From positions 1 through 41,721 of the forward strand of contig NZ_CANCLE010000011.1 in the NCBI RefSeq assembly GCF_947378715.1: 41,721 bases of DNA, in the 5' to 3' direction. Within the stretch, counting starts at the first letter, position 1; every line of letters begins with the position of its first letter. Positions 23,473 through 31,153 of this stretch are shown in pieces. The notes under the pieces are model-generated. The model saw only the letters and a list, made by a program, of their open reading frames with translations, was not told the origin of the DNA and searched no databases. The position numbers and the translations under genes are program-made. The DNA is from Phenylobacterium aquaticum (GTDB taxonomy: Bacteria; Pseudomonadota; Alphaproteobacteria; Caulobacterales; Caulobacteraceae).

Positions 23473-25223
23473 GAGCCCGCGCCGGCTGCGCGCGGCGCCT
23501 TCTTCCAGCTGGACGCCTGGTTCGGGTCACCCTTGCCGGAATAGACCGCCACATCGGGGAACGGATAGGCGGGGCGGGTCTTATCGAAGGCGCCGGCGGC
23601 AAGGGGATAGCGGGGCCGCGGCAGGCCCAGATAGTTCTGCTCCTTGGCCAGGTGGTGGATGATCACCTGGTCCGGCGCCTGGCCCTTCTCCACCCAGTTC
23701 TCGAGATAGGTGATGTAGTCCACGGCGTCGCCGCCGGGCCCGCGCCGGCAATGGCCCATGCCGGGCATCATGAACAGGCGGAAGAACTTCTGGGTGGCGG
23801 CCTCGCCGCCCATGGTCGCCGTGGCCAGCTGGTCATAGTCGACCGAGGCGCCGGGGCTGACCTCGTTGTCGTCCCAACCGTGGTACATGATCATCTTGCC
23901 GCCGTTGTCGCGGAAGCGGCGAAGGTCGGGATTTCCGGCGTAGCGCATCCAGCCGAGGATCGCCCCGCCGAAGTAGATGTCACCGCGCTGCGGGTCCTTG
24001 TCATAGTCATAGACATGGGCGGCATTGGCGCCGACCTGGGGATAGACCCCGTCGCCGTAGGAACTGTCGGGATTGGCAAGCCACTGGGAGGGGTTCGACT
24101 TCGGCACGATGAAGCCGGAAGTCCAGCCCCACTCGGAGCCCCGGGACATGCCGGCCGGGCCATAGGACAGGCTGTGGCCCCTGGAGTCGGTGGGGCCGGT
24201 GTAGATCTTGCGGATCACGGCGACCTGGGCGGCGGTCAGGCAGGCGGCTGTGTCGGCGCCCGGCGCGCACTGGATCTTGGCCGGATCCCATTTGCAGGCC
24301 AGGGGATTCTGGATCAGGCCGTCGGCCAGGCCGTCCAGCTTGTCGCAATCGGCCAGCACGGCCTTGCGGATCATTGGCAGCTTGTCCGGGGTCAGGATCG
24401 GGTCGCCGTTGGTGTCCAGATTGGCCCGGGCGTTCCATTCCAGATAGCTGGGACCGCTGGAATAGGCCGGGGCCCCGACCAGAATGCCGTCGAAGTCATA
24501 GGGATAGCGCTGGGCCTCGATGACGCCCTGCACCCCGCCCGTCGAGCAGCCCATATAGTAGGACTTGGCCGGGACCTGACCGTAGAACTCGTCGACGATC
24601 TCCTTGCCGGCCAGGGTCACCACGTGGGTGGCGCGATAGCCGAAGTCGATGATCGCCTGCAGGTTCGCCCAGCGATAGGCCGAACTGTTCGGCGCGCCGG
24701 CATGGCCCATGTCGCTGGCGATCACGGCGTAGCCGCGGGCCAGCGGCTCCTCGAGCTGAGGCCGGTAGACCACCCCGCAGGCGCCGCCACAGCCATAATG
24801 CATGAACTTGCCGTTCCAGCCGCTGGTCGGCAGGCTGAGTTCGAAATTGATGCTGGGGGCGACGACGCCGGACACCCGGCAGATTTCCGGCAATCCGCCG
24901 CCGGCCGGGACCACCTCGGCCTTCAGCACCTGGGTCGGAGCGTCGGGGATGCGGGCGAAGCGTTCGCGGCTGGTGGTGGCCGAGGTCCGGGCGGCGGCAT
25001 AAGCCGCGAGCCCGGCGCACTTCTGCTGCATCGGGGTCTGGGCGGCGGCGAGGGTGGTGGGGTCCTGGCCATTGCCGCTCTTGGCTGCGGTGTTGAGGAT
25101 CGGGTCGACCCCGGTCTTGAAGCCGCCGCCCCAGTCGGTGATCCCTGGAGCCGTCTGGCCGATCGCGCTGGCGACCCCCAGGGTGGTGGCCATCAGGCCG
25201 CCTATGAACGCGCGCGTCTTCAT
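23469..25223 (-). CDS. Secreted tannase/feruloyl-esterase-family hydrolase 1
   Basis: A 584-residue protein with an N-terminal signal peptide (MKTRAFIGGLMATTLGVASA, cleavage about residue 22). It has the tannase family's CS-D-HC arrangement: Cys226-Ser227 in GCSTGG, Asp452 in HGWDD, and His491-Cys492 in GMGHC, where the two cysteines form a disulfide bridging the active site. Such enzymes hydrolyse esters of hydroxylated aromatic acids (feruloyl and galloyl esters, MHET). I chose the ATG at 25223 because GGGGG precedes it and it starts the signal peptide. It is less like the other two copies in the window than they are like each other. It is probably exported and feeds the coupled GPH transporter. 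Confidence 0.9.
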   Translation of the reverse strand: MKTRAFIGGLMATTLGVASAIGQTAPGITDWGGGFKTGVDPILNTAAKSGNGQDPTTLAAAQTPMQQKCAGLAAYAAARTSATTSRERFARIPDAPTQVLKAEVVPAGGGLPEICRVSGVVAPSINFELSLPTSGWNGKFMHYGCGGACGVVYRPQLEEPLARGYAVIASDMGHAGAPNSSAYRWANLQAIIDFGYRATHVVTLAGKEIVDEFYGQVPAKSYYMGCSTGGVQGVIEAQRYPYDFDGILVGAPAYSSGPSYLEWNARANLDTNGDPILTPDKLPMIRKAVLADCDKLDGLADGLIQNPLACKWDPAKIQCAPGADTAACLTAAQVAVIRKIYTGPTDSRGHSLSYGPAGMSRGSEWGWTSGFIVPKSNPSQWLANPDSSYGDGVYPQVGANAAHVYDYDKDPQRGDIYFGGAILGWMRYAGNPDLRRFRDNGGKMIMYHGWDDNEVSPGASVDYDQLATATMGGEAATQKFFRLFMMPGMGHCRRGPGGDAVDYITYLENWVEKGQAPDQVIIHHLAKEQNYLGLPRPRYPLAAGAFDKTRPAYPFPDVAVYSGKGDPNQASSWKKAPRAAGAGS

Positions 25224-25324
25224 CGGAACCCCCATCGTCGCCCGCCCGCACCGTGGACGGATCTTCGGACGCCGAGCTTGGGTGAGGGCCGGGTCAGGCG
25301 AAACTTCGCGTTTCTCTTCGCGCC

Positions 25325-25339
25325 TTGCGTCGGGCGCAT
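25325..25339. promoter_or_regulatory. Dyad operator TTGCG-TCGGG-CGCAT
   Basis: It lies in the 127-bp gap between the DHA2 transporter stop and the tannase 1 gene, 102 bp upstream of the tannase start. It fits the same (A/T)TGCG-N5-CGCA(A/T) pattern, and the T-N11-A box, as the site at 7342-7356. Confidence 0.6.
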
Positions 25340-25350
25340 AGAACGATGGG

Positions 25351-26892
25351 TCAGTGCGCGGCGGCGGGCTCTCCCGGCGCCTCGCCGGAGCGCAGGGCGT
25401 GGTCGGGAGTGAGCAGGGCGGTGACGATCGCCAGGCCGGCGACCAGACCGCTGACCAGGAAGGCCGAGGAGATCGCCATGCGATAGGCCTGCTCCAGCAT
25501 GTGCGGATCGATGCCGCCATGGGCGCCGGCGGCGAGCTTGCCGATGGCGTGGCGGGCGAAGTCTGGATCGACCCCCTGGTCGGTGAGCGCCGCCTGCAGA
25601 CGGCGGTTCATGATCGCCCCGGCCATGGCGATGCCGGCCGAGCCCGCCAGGGCGTTGAGGAAGCTGGTGGAGGAGATCGCGGCGCCCAGTCGCTTGAGCG
25701 GCACAGCGTTCTGGACCCCCAGATTGATCGCCAGGATGCAGGTGTTGCCGCTGAGCCCCAGGAAGAACAGGCAGACCTCGACGGCCCAGATCGGCGCAGC
25801 CTGGCGCGCCAGCATTCCGAGGATCAGGAAGAAGGCCGCCAGCCCGATCCCGCCCGCGACGATGGCGTTGCGATAGCGGCCGGTATTGCTGATCCGGCGG
25901 CCGCCATAGATCGAGGCGATCAGATTGCCGGCGATCTGCGGCACGATCATCATGCCCGCCTGGGTGGGGCTGAAGCCGGCGACCACCTGGAAGAACAGCG
26001 GCAGGAAGACGATCGAGCCGAAATAGGCGAAGCCGATGATGGCGCCGGTGGCGCCGCCCCAGCGCATGGTGCGGTCCTCGAACAGGTCCAGCGCCAGGAT
26101 CGGTTCGGGTGCGCGGCGCTCCTGGGCGATCAGGGCCACCGTGGCCAGCACGGCGAGGGTCAGCAGGCCCAGGATCAGAGGCGAGCTCCAGGCGTGATCG
26201 ACGCCGCCCCAGCTCAGGGCGAGCAGGAGGGGAACGGCGCCAACCGCCACCAGGCCCGCCCCCAGGATGTCGACCTTGTGCGACACCCGGGTTCCGCCAG
26301 AGGGCAGTTTGGCGATCAGCATGGCCAGCACCCCGCCCGCCAGGGGCAGATTGATCCAGAACACCGCCCGCCAGCCGAGGGTCGACGTCAGAAGGCCACC
26401 GGCCAGCGGCCCGGCGATGGTGCAGACCGCGAAGACGGCGGTGGTGTAGCCGGAATAGCGGCCGCGTTCGCGGGGCGACAGGAAGTCGCCGATGATGGCG
26501 CTGACCAGGGTGAACAGCCCGCCGCCGCCCAGGCCCTGGATGGCCCGGAACAGGATCAGCTGGACCATGCTCTGCGACAGGCTGCAAAGCGCCGAACCGG
26601 CCAGGAAGATGCTGATCGAGATGATCAGCAGCCGCTTGCGCCCATAGAGGTCGCTGAGCTTGCCATAGAGCGGCATGGTCACGGTCTGGGCCAGCATGAA
26701 GGCGGTGAGCACCCAGGACAGATGCTGCAACTGGCCGAGGTCGGCGGAGATGCGCGGCAGGGCGGTGTTGACGATCTGCTGATCCAGCGCCGCCACCCCC
26801 ATGGTCATCAGCAGGAGGGGGAACAGCTGCTTGAAGCGGCGCGTCTTTTCCTCGGCCGCGTCGAGCGGCGCGTCGGTCAGGCTGGCGACCAT
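25351..26892 (-). CDS. DHA2-type MFS transporter (14-helix)
   Basis: A 513-residue protein with about 14 hydrophobic segments. It has the DHA2 landmarks ALDQQIVNTALPRI in helix 1, YGKLSDLYGRKRLL (motif A), and a motif C-like region near IAGPLAGG. This group usually exports amphipathic or aromatic compounds with proton antiport. AGGA lies before the ATG at 26892. It is flanked by the second DUF1838-like gene and by tannase 1 on the same strand. In a catabolic island it may remove a toxic aromatic intermediate; this is an inference. Confidence 0.9.
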   Translation of the reverse strand: MVASLTDAPLDAAEEKTRRFKQLFPLLLMTMGVAALDQQIVNTALPRISADLGQLQHLSWVLTAFMLAQTVTMPLYGKLSDLYGRKRLLIISISIFLAGSALCSLSQSMVQLILFRAIQGLGGGGLFTLVSAIIGDFLSPRERGRYSGYTTAVFAVCTIAGPLAGGLLTSTLGWRAVFWINLPLAGGVLAMLIAKLPSGGTRVSHKVDILGAGLVAVGAVPLLLALSWGGVDHAWSSPLILGLLTLAVLATVALIAQERRAPEPILALDLFEDRTMRWGGATGAIIGFAYFGSIVFLPLFFQVVAGFSPTQAGMMIVPQIAGNLIASIYGGRRISNTGRYRNAIVAGGIGLAAFFLILGMLARQAAPIWAVEVCLFFLGLSGNTCILAINLGVQNAVPLKRLGAAISSTSFLNALAGSAGIAMAGAIMNRRLQAALTDQGVDPDFARHAIGKLAAGAHGGIDPHMLEQAYRMAISSAFLVSGLVAGLAIVTALLTPDHALRSGEAPGEPAAAH

Positions 26893-27016
26893 GGGATCCT
26901 ATGCATACGGCTTGGCGGCGTCGCCGGAATGGGCGGCCGACCTGTCGCCGCAGCCAGCGGTAGCGGGGGATTCAAGTCAAACCGCGCCCCGGGACCGACC
27001 GGAATGCGGCCAGCGT

Positions 27017-27898
27017 TCAGCGGTCCCAGGCGACCACGGGCGCGAAGGTGCCGGGAAAGAAGCGCGCGATGGCGGCCATCAGATCGGTTGGAATCTCCTC
27101 TGGTCCGGCCAGAGCGGCGCCGTCACCCTTGAACAGGATATGGCCCGGCTGGCCGTGCATGCCGGTCCAGGTCTGCCACTCGGCCACCAGGTTTTGCGAC
27201 CAGGTGGAGGGCAGGTGGGTGAGCTTGGGATTGTCGAGGTCCGCCGCCCGACAGGCAAAGCTGCCGAGCTCGCCTTCCAGCTTCCACCAGCCGATGCCGC
27301 CCGGTTTCAACCGCGTGAAGCTGGAGGTGGTCACCCAGGCCCGGCCGCCGATCCGGCGGATGCGCATGTCATAGGCGACCTTGGGCGCTGAGGTTTCGAC
27401 GGGATAGGCCGGTGTTCCCGGGGAGGGCGCGCCGGGCGCCAGAGACCGTTCGCCAACCGGGCCGGACATGGGCGCGGCGTGGTCGATCGCCCCGGTATAG
27501 GGATTGGGGACCTGGTCGGTGATCTCGTCGGTCTCGGGATCACGATAGAAGACCCAGGATTTCTGGCGGATGACGATCGCCCCGTCGGCGCCCTTCAGGG
27601 CCTTGCGGGCGATCAGGCTGGTGTAGCCGTAGTGGCGCCGGGCGAAGTCCGCGAGCGGCAGGTCGTCGGCCTGGGGCTTGAAGCCCCAGACCGCGCCATG
27701 GGTGTGGAAGAACACCGTGCGGCCGGACAGGTCGGCGTTGAGCCGGGCCCAGATGCGGCGGGCCTCGGCGTCGCCTCCGGGCGGGGCGAAGTGATCCGCC
27801 GCGACCGCGGCCGCTCCGGCCGTCGCGGGCAGGACGCCGGTCGCGGCCAGCAGGGTCAGGGCCAGCAGGTCACGGCGATGCGGGGTTGCGTCAGTCAT
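27017..27898 (-). CDS. DUF1838-like protein B with twin-arginine leader (function unknown)
   Basis: A 293-residue protein. It begins with a twin-arginine-type signal (PHRRDLLALTLLAATG), so it is predicted to be exported folded, often with a cofactor. The body has FYRDPETDEITDQVPNPYTG around residues 121-140. This matches the RDP.TG / NP.TG pattern of the cytoplasmic DUF1838-like protein at 21283-22050. The window thus holds one cytoplasmic and one periplasmic member of an uncharacterised family, both in catabolic transcription units. The start codon lies 10 bp after the GST stop (27909), so the two are probably cotranscribed. The function is unknown. Confidence 0.75.
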   Translation of the reverse strand: MTDATPHRRDLLALTLLAATGVLPATAGAAAVAADHFAPPGGDAEARRIWARLNADLSGRTVFFHTHGAVWGFKPQADDLPLADFARRHYGYTSLIARKALKGADGAIVIRQKSWVFYRDPETDEITDQVPNPYTGAIDHAAPMSGPVGERSLAPGAPSPGTPAYPVETSAPKVAYDMRIRRIGGRAWVTTSSFTRLKPGGIGWWKLEGELGSFACRAADLDNPKLTHLPSTWSQNLVAEWQTWTGMHGQPGHILFKGDGAALAGPEEIPTDLMAAIARFFPGTFAPVVAWDR

Positions 27899-27908
27899 CG
27901 GGCCGCCC

Positions 27909-28532
27909 TCACGCCGCCGGAACCAGGCGGCCGGCGATCACCGCCGGGCGGGCGGCGACCTCGTCGCGCCAGCGGGCGACATTGGCGAAGCCGGTCAGGT
28001 CGGTGTTGAAGACGGTCGCCGTGCCGATCACCAGGGTGATCGCCAGCACGTCGGCATAGCTGTAGCTGTCGCCGGCCAGATAGCGGCTCTCGCCCAGGGT
28101 CTTGTCCATGGCCGTGAAGAAGCGGGTGATGTCCGCTCGGCACTTGTCCATGTAGGGGGCGTGCTGCTCCTCGCCGAGCTGGCGGGCGAAGAACATCGAG
28201 GTGTAGACGGCGCTCGGTCCCGACACGAGGGCCGCGCCCCACTGCAGGGCGCGTGAGCGACCGGCCAGGTCGGTGGGAATGAGCTTGCCGGTCTTCTCCG
28301 CCAGATAGACCGCGATCGCCAGGGTCTCGGCCACGGCCAGCGGACCCCCCGGCGCATCCGGATCGATGATCGCCGGAATCTTGCCAGCCGGATTGATCGC
28401 CAGGAATTCCGGTTTCAGATGTTCGCCTTCGGTGAAATTGACCCGCCGCGCTTCATAGGGGAGGCCGACCTCCTCCAGCATGATCGAGGCGCGATGGCCG
28501 TTGCCGGTCGGGGCGGTGAACAGGGTGATCAT
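27909..28532 (-). CDS. Glutathione S-transferase family protein 1 (YfcG-like)
   Basis: A 207-residue GST. The thioredoxin-like N-terminal domain opens with FTAPTGNGHRASIMLEE, the glutathione-binding motif ETLAIAVYLAE lies near residue 70, and the all-helical C-terminal domain is complete. The opening resembles nu-class disulfide reductases (YfcG/YghU). In aromatic catabolic islands such proteins act as isomerases (maleylpyruvate type), ether-cleaving enzymes or dehalogenases. AAAGG lies eight bases before the ATG. It is directly upstream of the DUF1838-like B gene. The upstream gap holds a perfect regulatory dyad at 28630-28644. Confidence 0.88.
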   Translation of the reverse strand: MITLFTAPTGNGHRASIMLEEVGLPYEARRVNFTEGEHLKPEFLAINPAGKIPAIIDPDAPGGPLAVAETLAIAVYLAEKTGKLIPTDLAGRSRALQWGAALVSGPSAVYTSMFFARQLGEEQHAPYMDKCRADITRFFTAMDKTLGESRYLAGDSYSYADVLAITLVIGTATVFNTDLTGFANVARWRDEVAARPAVIAGRLVPAA

Positions 28533-28629
28533 GGCGTGGGCCTTTCAGGCGCGCGCCCACTCGGCGCGGCGACGCCCCAAGCCTGATCGTCCCGCGTCGC
28601 CCTGGGTAGTTCCGGTTGCGCGCCTTCCC

Positions 28630-28644
28630 ATGCGGTTTCCGCAA
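28630..28644. promoter_or_regulatory. Dyad operator ATGCG-GTTTC-CGCAA
   Basis: A member of the (A/T)TGCG-N5-CGCA(A/T) set with both arms intact. It sits in the 118-bp gap between tannase 2 and the GST gene, 98 bp upstream of the GST start. Confidence 0.6.
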
Positions 28645-28650
28645 GCAGGG

Positions 28651-30435
28651 TCAGGTCGGCGGGTATTCGGCCTGGATGGAGTCCAGCGCCGGCCGGGCGA
28701 TGGGCGTGGGGCCGGCGGCCTGCATCCGGACAAGGGTCTGGCTGATGTCCTGGGGCGACAGACGGGTCTGATAGACCACCCGGCGCAGACCCTTGGCGAT
28801 CCGGTCGGTGACGTTCTTGGGCGGCAGGCCGATGGCGACATAGACGTTCTCCGTCGAGGTGGCGATCGTGGTCAGGCGCTTGAACAAGGCGTCAGCGTCG
28901 GCCGGTGGCAGGTCGTCGGGGGACAGCCTGGCGATTTTGCCCAGGGGGATCAGGCCGGGCCTGAAGCTGGCGGCGCTGTTGGGATCGCCCTTGCCGGCAT
29001 AATAGGCCTTGAGCGGATAGGGGTAGTAGGGGCGGCTGAAAGCGATCTGGTCCGGCGTCAGCCGATCGGCGTCGACGCCGAAATAGTCGAGCTCGACGCC
29101 CGGCTTGGGATGGACGCCCACCAACCGGTCCGGCGCCTGGCCCTTGTCCGCCCAGCGATCCAGGGCGGCCAGATAGTTCACGCCCCAGGCGCCGTCACCG
29201 CCACTGCAATGGTCCATGCCGGGGATCAGGAAGAAGCGGAAGAAGTCGCGGGTGGTCTCGGGCCCGCCCATGGTCCGCTCGGCCATCTGGTAATAGTCCA
29301 GGGTCAGACCCGGCAGGACGATCAGGTCTGTGGTCCCGTGCGCGAGGATCAGCTTGCCGCCGTGGGCCTTGAAGCCACGCAGGTCCGGATTGCCGGCGTT
29401 GTTCAGGGTCTCGATCACGGCCGGGTCGCCCCGGGACTGGGCGAACTCCACGGGCGGCCCGGGTTGGCGGGTGAAGTTGTTGATCCAGTTGAGCTCCGAC
29501 CCGGCGAAGGCGCCGCGGGCGTAGAAGCGGCGCACCAGATCAGCCTGTTCGGGCGTCAGGCAGGTGCGCGGCCCGGCGGTCTGGCCCGGCTTGCAGACCA
29601 GGCGGACCGGATCGAACTGGCAGTCGCGGGGATCGACCAGACCGTCGGCGACCCCGTCCTTGAGGTCGCACTGGGCCATGACCGCCTTGTAGATCATCGG
29701 GACGTGCAGATCGGTGAGCAGCGGGCGGCCCTGGGCGTCCTGGTTCATCTCGCCCGGCGCCACATAGTTGGAGACGCCGAAGGGGCCGATATTGACCGGG
29801 GCCACCGCGACAATGCCGTCGAAGTCGGTGGGGAACCGCTCCGCCTCGATCATCGCCTGGCGCCCGCCGGTGGAGCAGGCGAAGAAGTAGGACTTGATCG
29901 GGCCGGTCCCGTAATAGGCCTCGACGATCGCCTTGCCGGCCACGGTCGCCACATGGGTGGCGCGATAGCCGAAGTCGACCAGACCCTGGAGATTTCCGGC
30001 GACCCAGTTGTTGTCGATCTGGTCGGACCTGTGGCCCATGTCGGTGTGCAGGCAGGCATAGCCGTCCCGCAGATGTTTTCCGCAGGCCGGATCGAGCCAG
30101 ACCGAGCCGCACGAGCCGCCACAACCGCGCACCACGAACTTGCCGTTCCAGTCCGACGCCGGCAGCAGCAGGCCGATATTGATGGTCGGGTTCACATAGG
30201 CGTCCACGGCGCAGGCGGCGCGGGCCTGGGCCGTGGCCGGGCGATAGGTCGCCTTGATCACCCAGGTCGCGGCGCCGGGCAGGCCGGTGAAGCGGCCGCC
30301 GGTCAGGCCCTCGCAACGGCCCGCCTCGATCACCGCTCCTGGAGTGACGGTCGGGGCCGCAACGGCGGGTCGGCTGAACGACAGCGCCATCAGCAGGGTC
30401 AGGCCGATCAACGGCCAGAAGCCTTGTCGCGACAT
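28651..30435 (-). CDS. Secreted tannase/feruloyl-esterase-family hydrolase 2, with C-terminal extension
   Basis: A 594-residue secreted protein whose signal peptide ends near AVAAP at residue 28. The active-site set is Cys187-Ser188 in FACSTGG, Asp370 in HGTTD, and His409-Cys410 in GMDHC. It is closely similar to the copy at 31140-32624 over residues 40-490 (VVRGCGGSCG, ACLHTDMGHRS, FGYRATHVATVAGKAI). Unlike that copy it continues for about 100 more residues after GKGDPNSAASF. The extra part reads as helical with no motif I recognise. The start at 30435 begins the signal peptide. It probably cleaves esters in the periplasm or outside the cell. Confidence 0.9.
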   Translation of the reverse strand: MSRQGFWPLIGLTLLMALSFSRPAVAAPTVTPGAVIEAGRCEGLTGGRFTGLPGAATWVIKATYRPATAQARAACAVDAYVNPTINIGLLLPASDWNGKFVVRGCGGSCGSVWLDPACGKHLRDGYACLHTDMGHRSDQIDNNWVAGNLQGLVDFGYRATHVATVAGKAIVEAYYGTGPIKSYFFACSTGGRQAMIEAERFPTDFDGIVAVAPVNIGPFGVSNYVAPGEMNQDAQGRPLLTDLHVPMIYKAVMAQCDLKDGVADGLVDPRDCQFDPVRLVCKPGQTAGPRTCLTPEQADLVRRFYARGAFAGSELNWINNFTRQPGPPVEFAQSRGDPAVIETLNNAGNPDLRGFKAHGGKLILAHGTTDLIVLPGLTLDYYQMAERTMGGPETTRDFFRFFLIPGMDHCSGGDGAWGVNYLAALDRWADKGQAPDRLVGVHPKPGVELDYFGVDADRLTPDQIAFSRPYYPYPLKAYYAGKGDPNSAASFRPGLIPLGKIARLSPDDLPPADADALFKRLTTIATSTENVYVAIGLPPKNVTDRIAKGLRRVVYQTRLSPQDISQTLVRMQAAGPTPIARPALDSIQAEYPPT

Positions 30436-30517
30436 GGAAGTTCGCCCCCGGACGTGGATCGTCACGGGAACTCTGGCAGGCGCGGGCCTCGGCGGAAAAT
30501 GCGGCTTCGTCCGACCT

Positions 30518-31153
30518 CTATGCGGATCGCGCAGCCAGCAGCGCCAGAGCCTCGGCCTCGCCGACCACCTCGGCGTATTTGGCCTGGAGGTCGAAGAGAT
30601 TGGCCTCGTGCGGGCGGCTGTCGCGGTCGCCGCAGGCGTCGCGCACGACATAGGGGATGAAGCCATGCTGCATGGCGTCGAGCGCCGAGGCCCGCACGCA
30701 GCCGGAGGTCGAGAAGCCGCCCATCATGACCGTGTCGATCCCCAGGCTGGTCAGGGTGGCGGCCAGGGAGGTGCCGAAGAAGGCCGAGGCATATTGCTTG
30801 GTGACGATCACCTCACCGGCTAGGGGCGCGACCTCTGGGGCGATCTCGCCCATCGGGCTGCCGACCACATAGGCGCTGAGCGCCGGGACCTTGCGATAGA
30901 AGATCCCCCCGTCGGCGCCGCCGGGTTGGTAGACCACCTGGGTATAGATCACCGGCACGGCGGCGATGCGCGCGGCGGCCACCAGCCGGGCCATGGAAGC
31001 GAGCGCATCCTCGACCCCCGCATAGAGCGGCGAGGCCTTGTCGAGATAGGCGCGGACCACGTCGATCACCAGCAGGACGGGGCGCTTGCCGAAGGCCAGC
31101 CGGCCGCCGAAGCCGGCCCTCTGATAGTCGTCGTCGAGGTCAGCGGGCGACAA
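30518..31153 (-). CDS. Isochorismatase-fold amidohydrolase (maleamate / N-carbamoylsarcosine amidase-like)
   Basis: A 211-residue cysteine hydrolase. The catalytic triad is visible: Asp31 in LLVIDVVRAY, Lys119 in VIVTKQYASAFFGT, and Cys152 in FSTSGCVRA. Among relatives, maleamate amidohydrolase (NicF) of nicotinate degradation and N-carbamoylsarcosine amidase share this layout. It would release ammonia from a small amide. The first codon is TTG at 31153, with TGGAG seven bases upstream; no ATG lies near, and the family needs these residues. It therefore overlaps the end of tannase 3 by 14 bases, suggesting coupled translation. An amidase supports a nitrogen-containing substrate for the island (inference). 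Confidence 0.87.
   Translation of the reverse strand: MSPADLDDDYQRAGFGGRLAFGKRPVLLVIDVVRAYLDKASPLYAGVEDALASMARLVAAARIAAVPVIYTQVVYQPGGADGGIFYRKVPALSAYVVGSPMGEIAPEVAPLAGEVIVTKQYASAFFGTSLAATLTSLGIDTVMMGGFSTSGCVRASALDAMQHGFIPYVVRDACGDRDSRPHEANLFDLQAKYAEVVGEAEALALLAARSA
30520..30534. promoter_or_regulatory. Dyad-like site ATGCG-GATCG-CGCAG
   Basis: One mismatch from the recurring dyad, 85 bp upstream of the tannase 2 start. It lies over the last codons of the isochorismatase-fold gene, so coding constraint could explain part of it. Confidence 0.35.
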
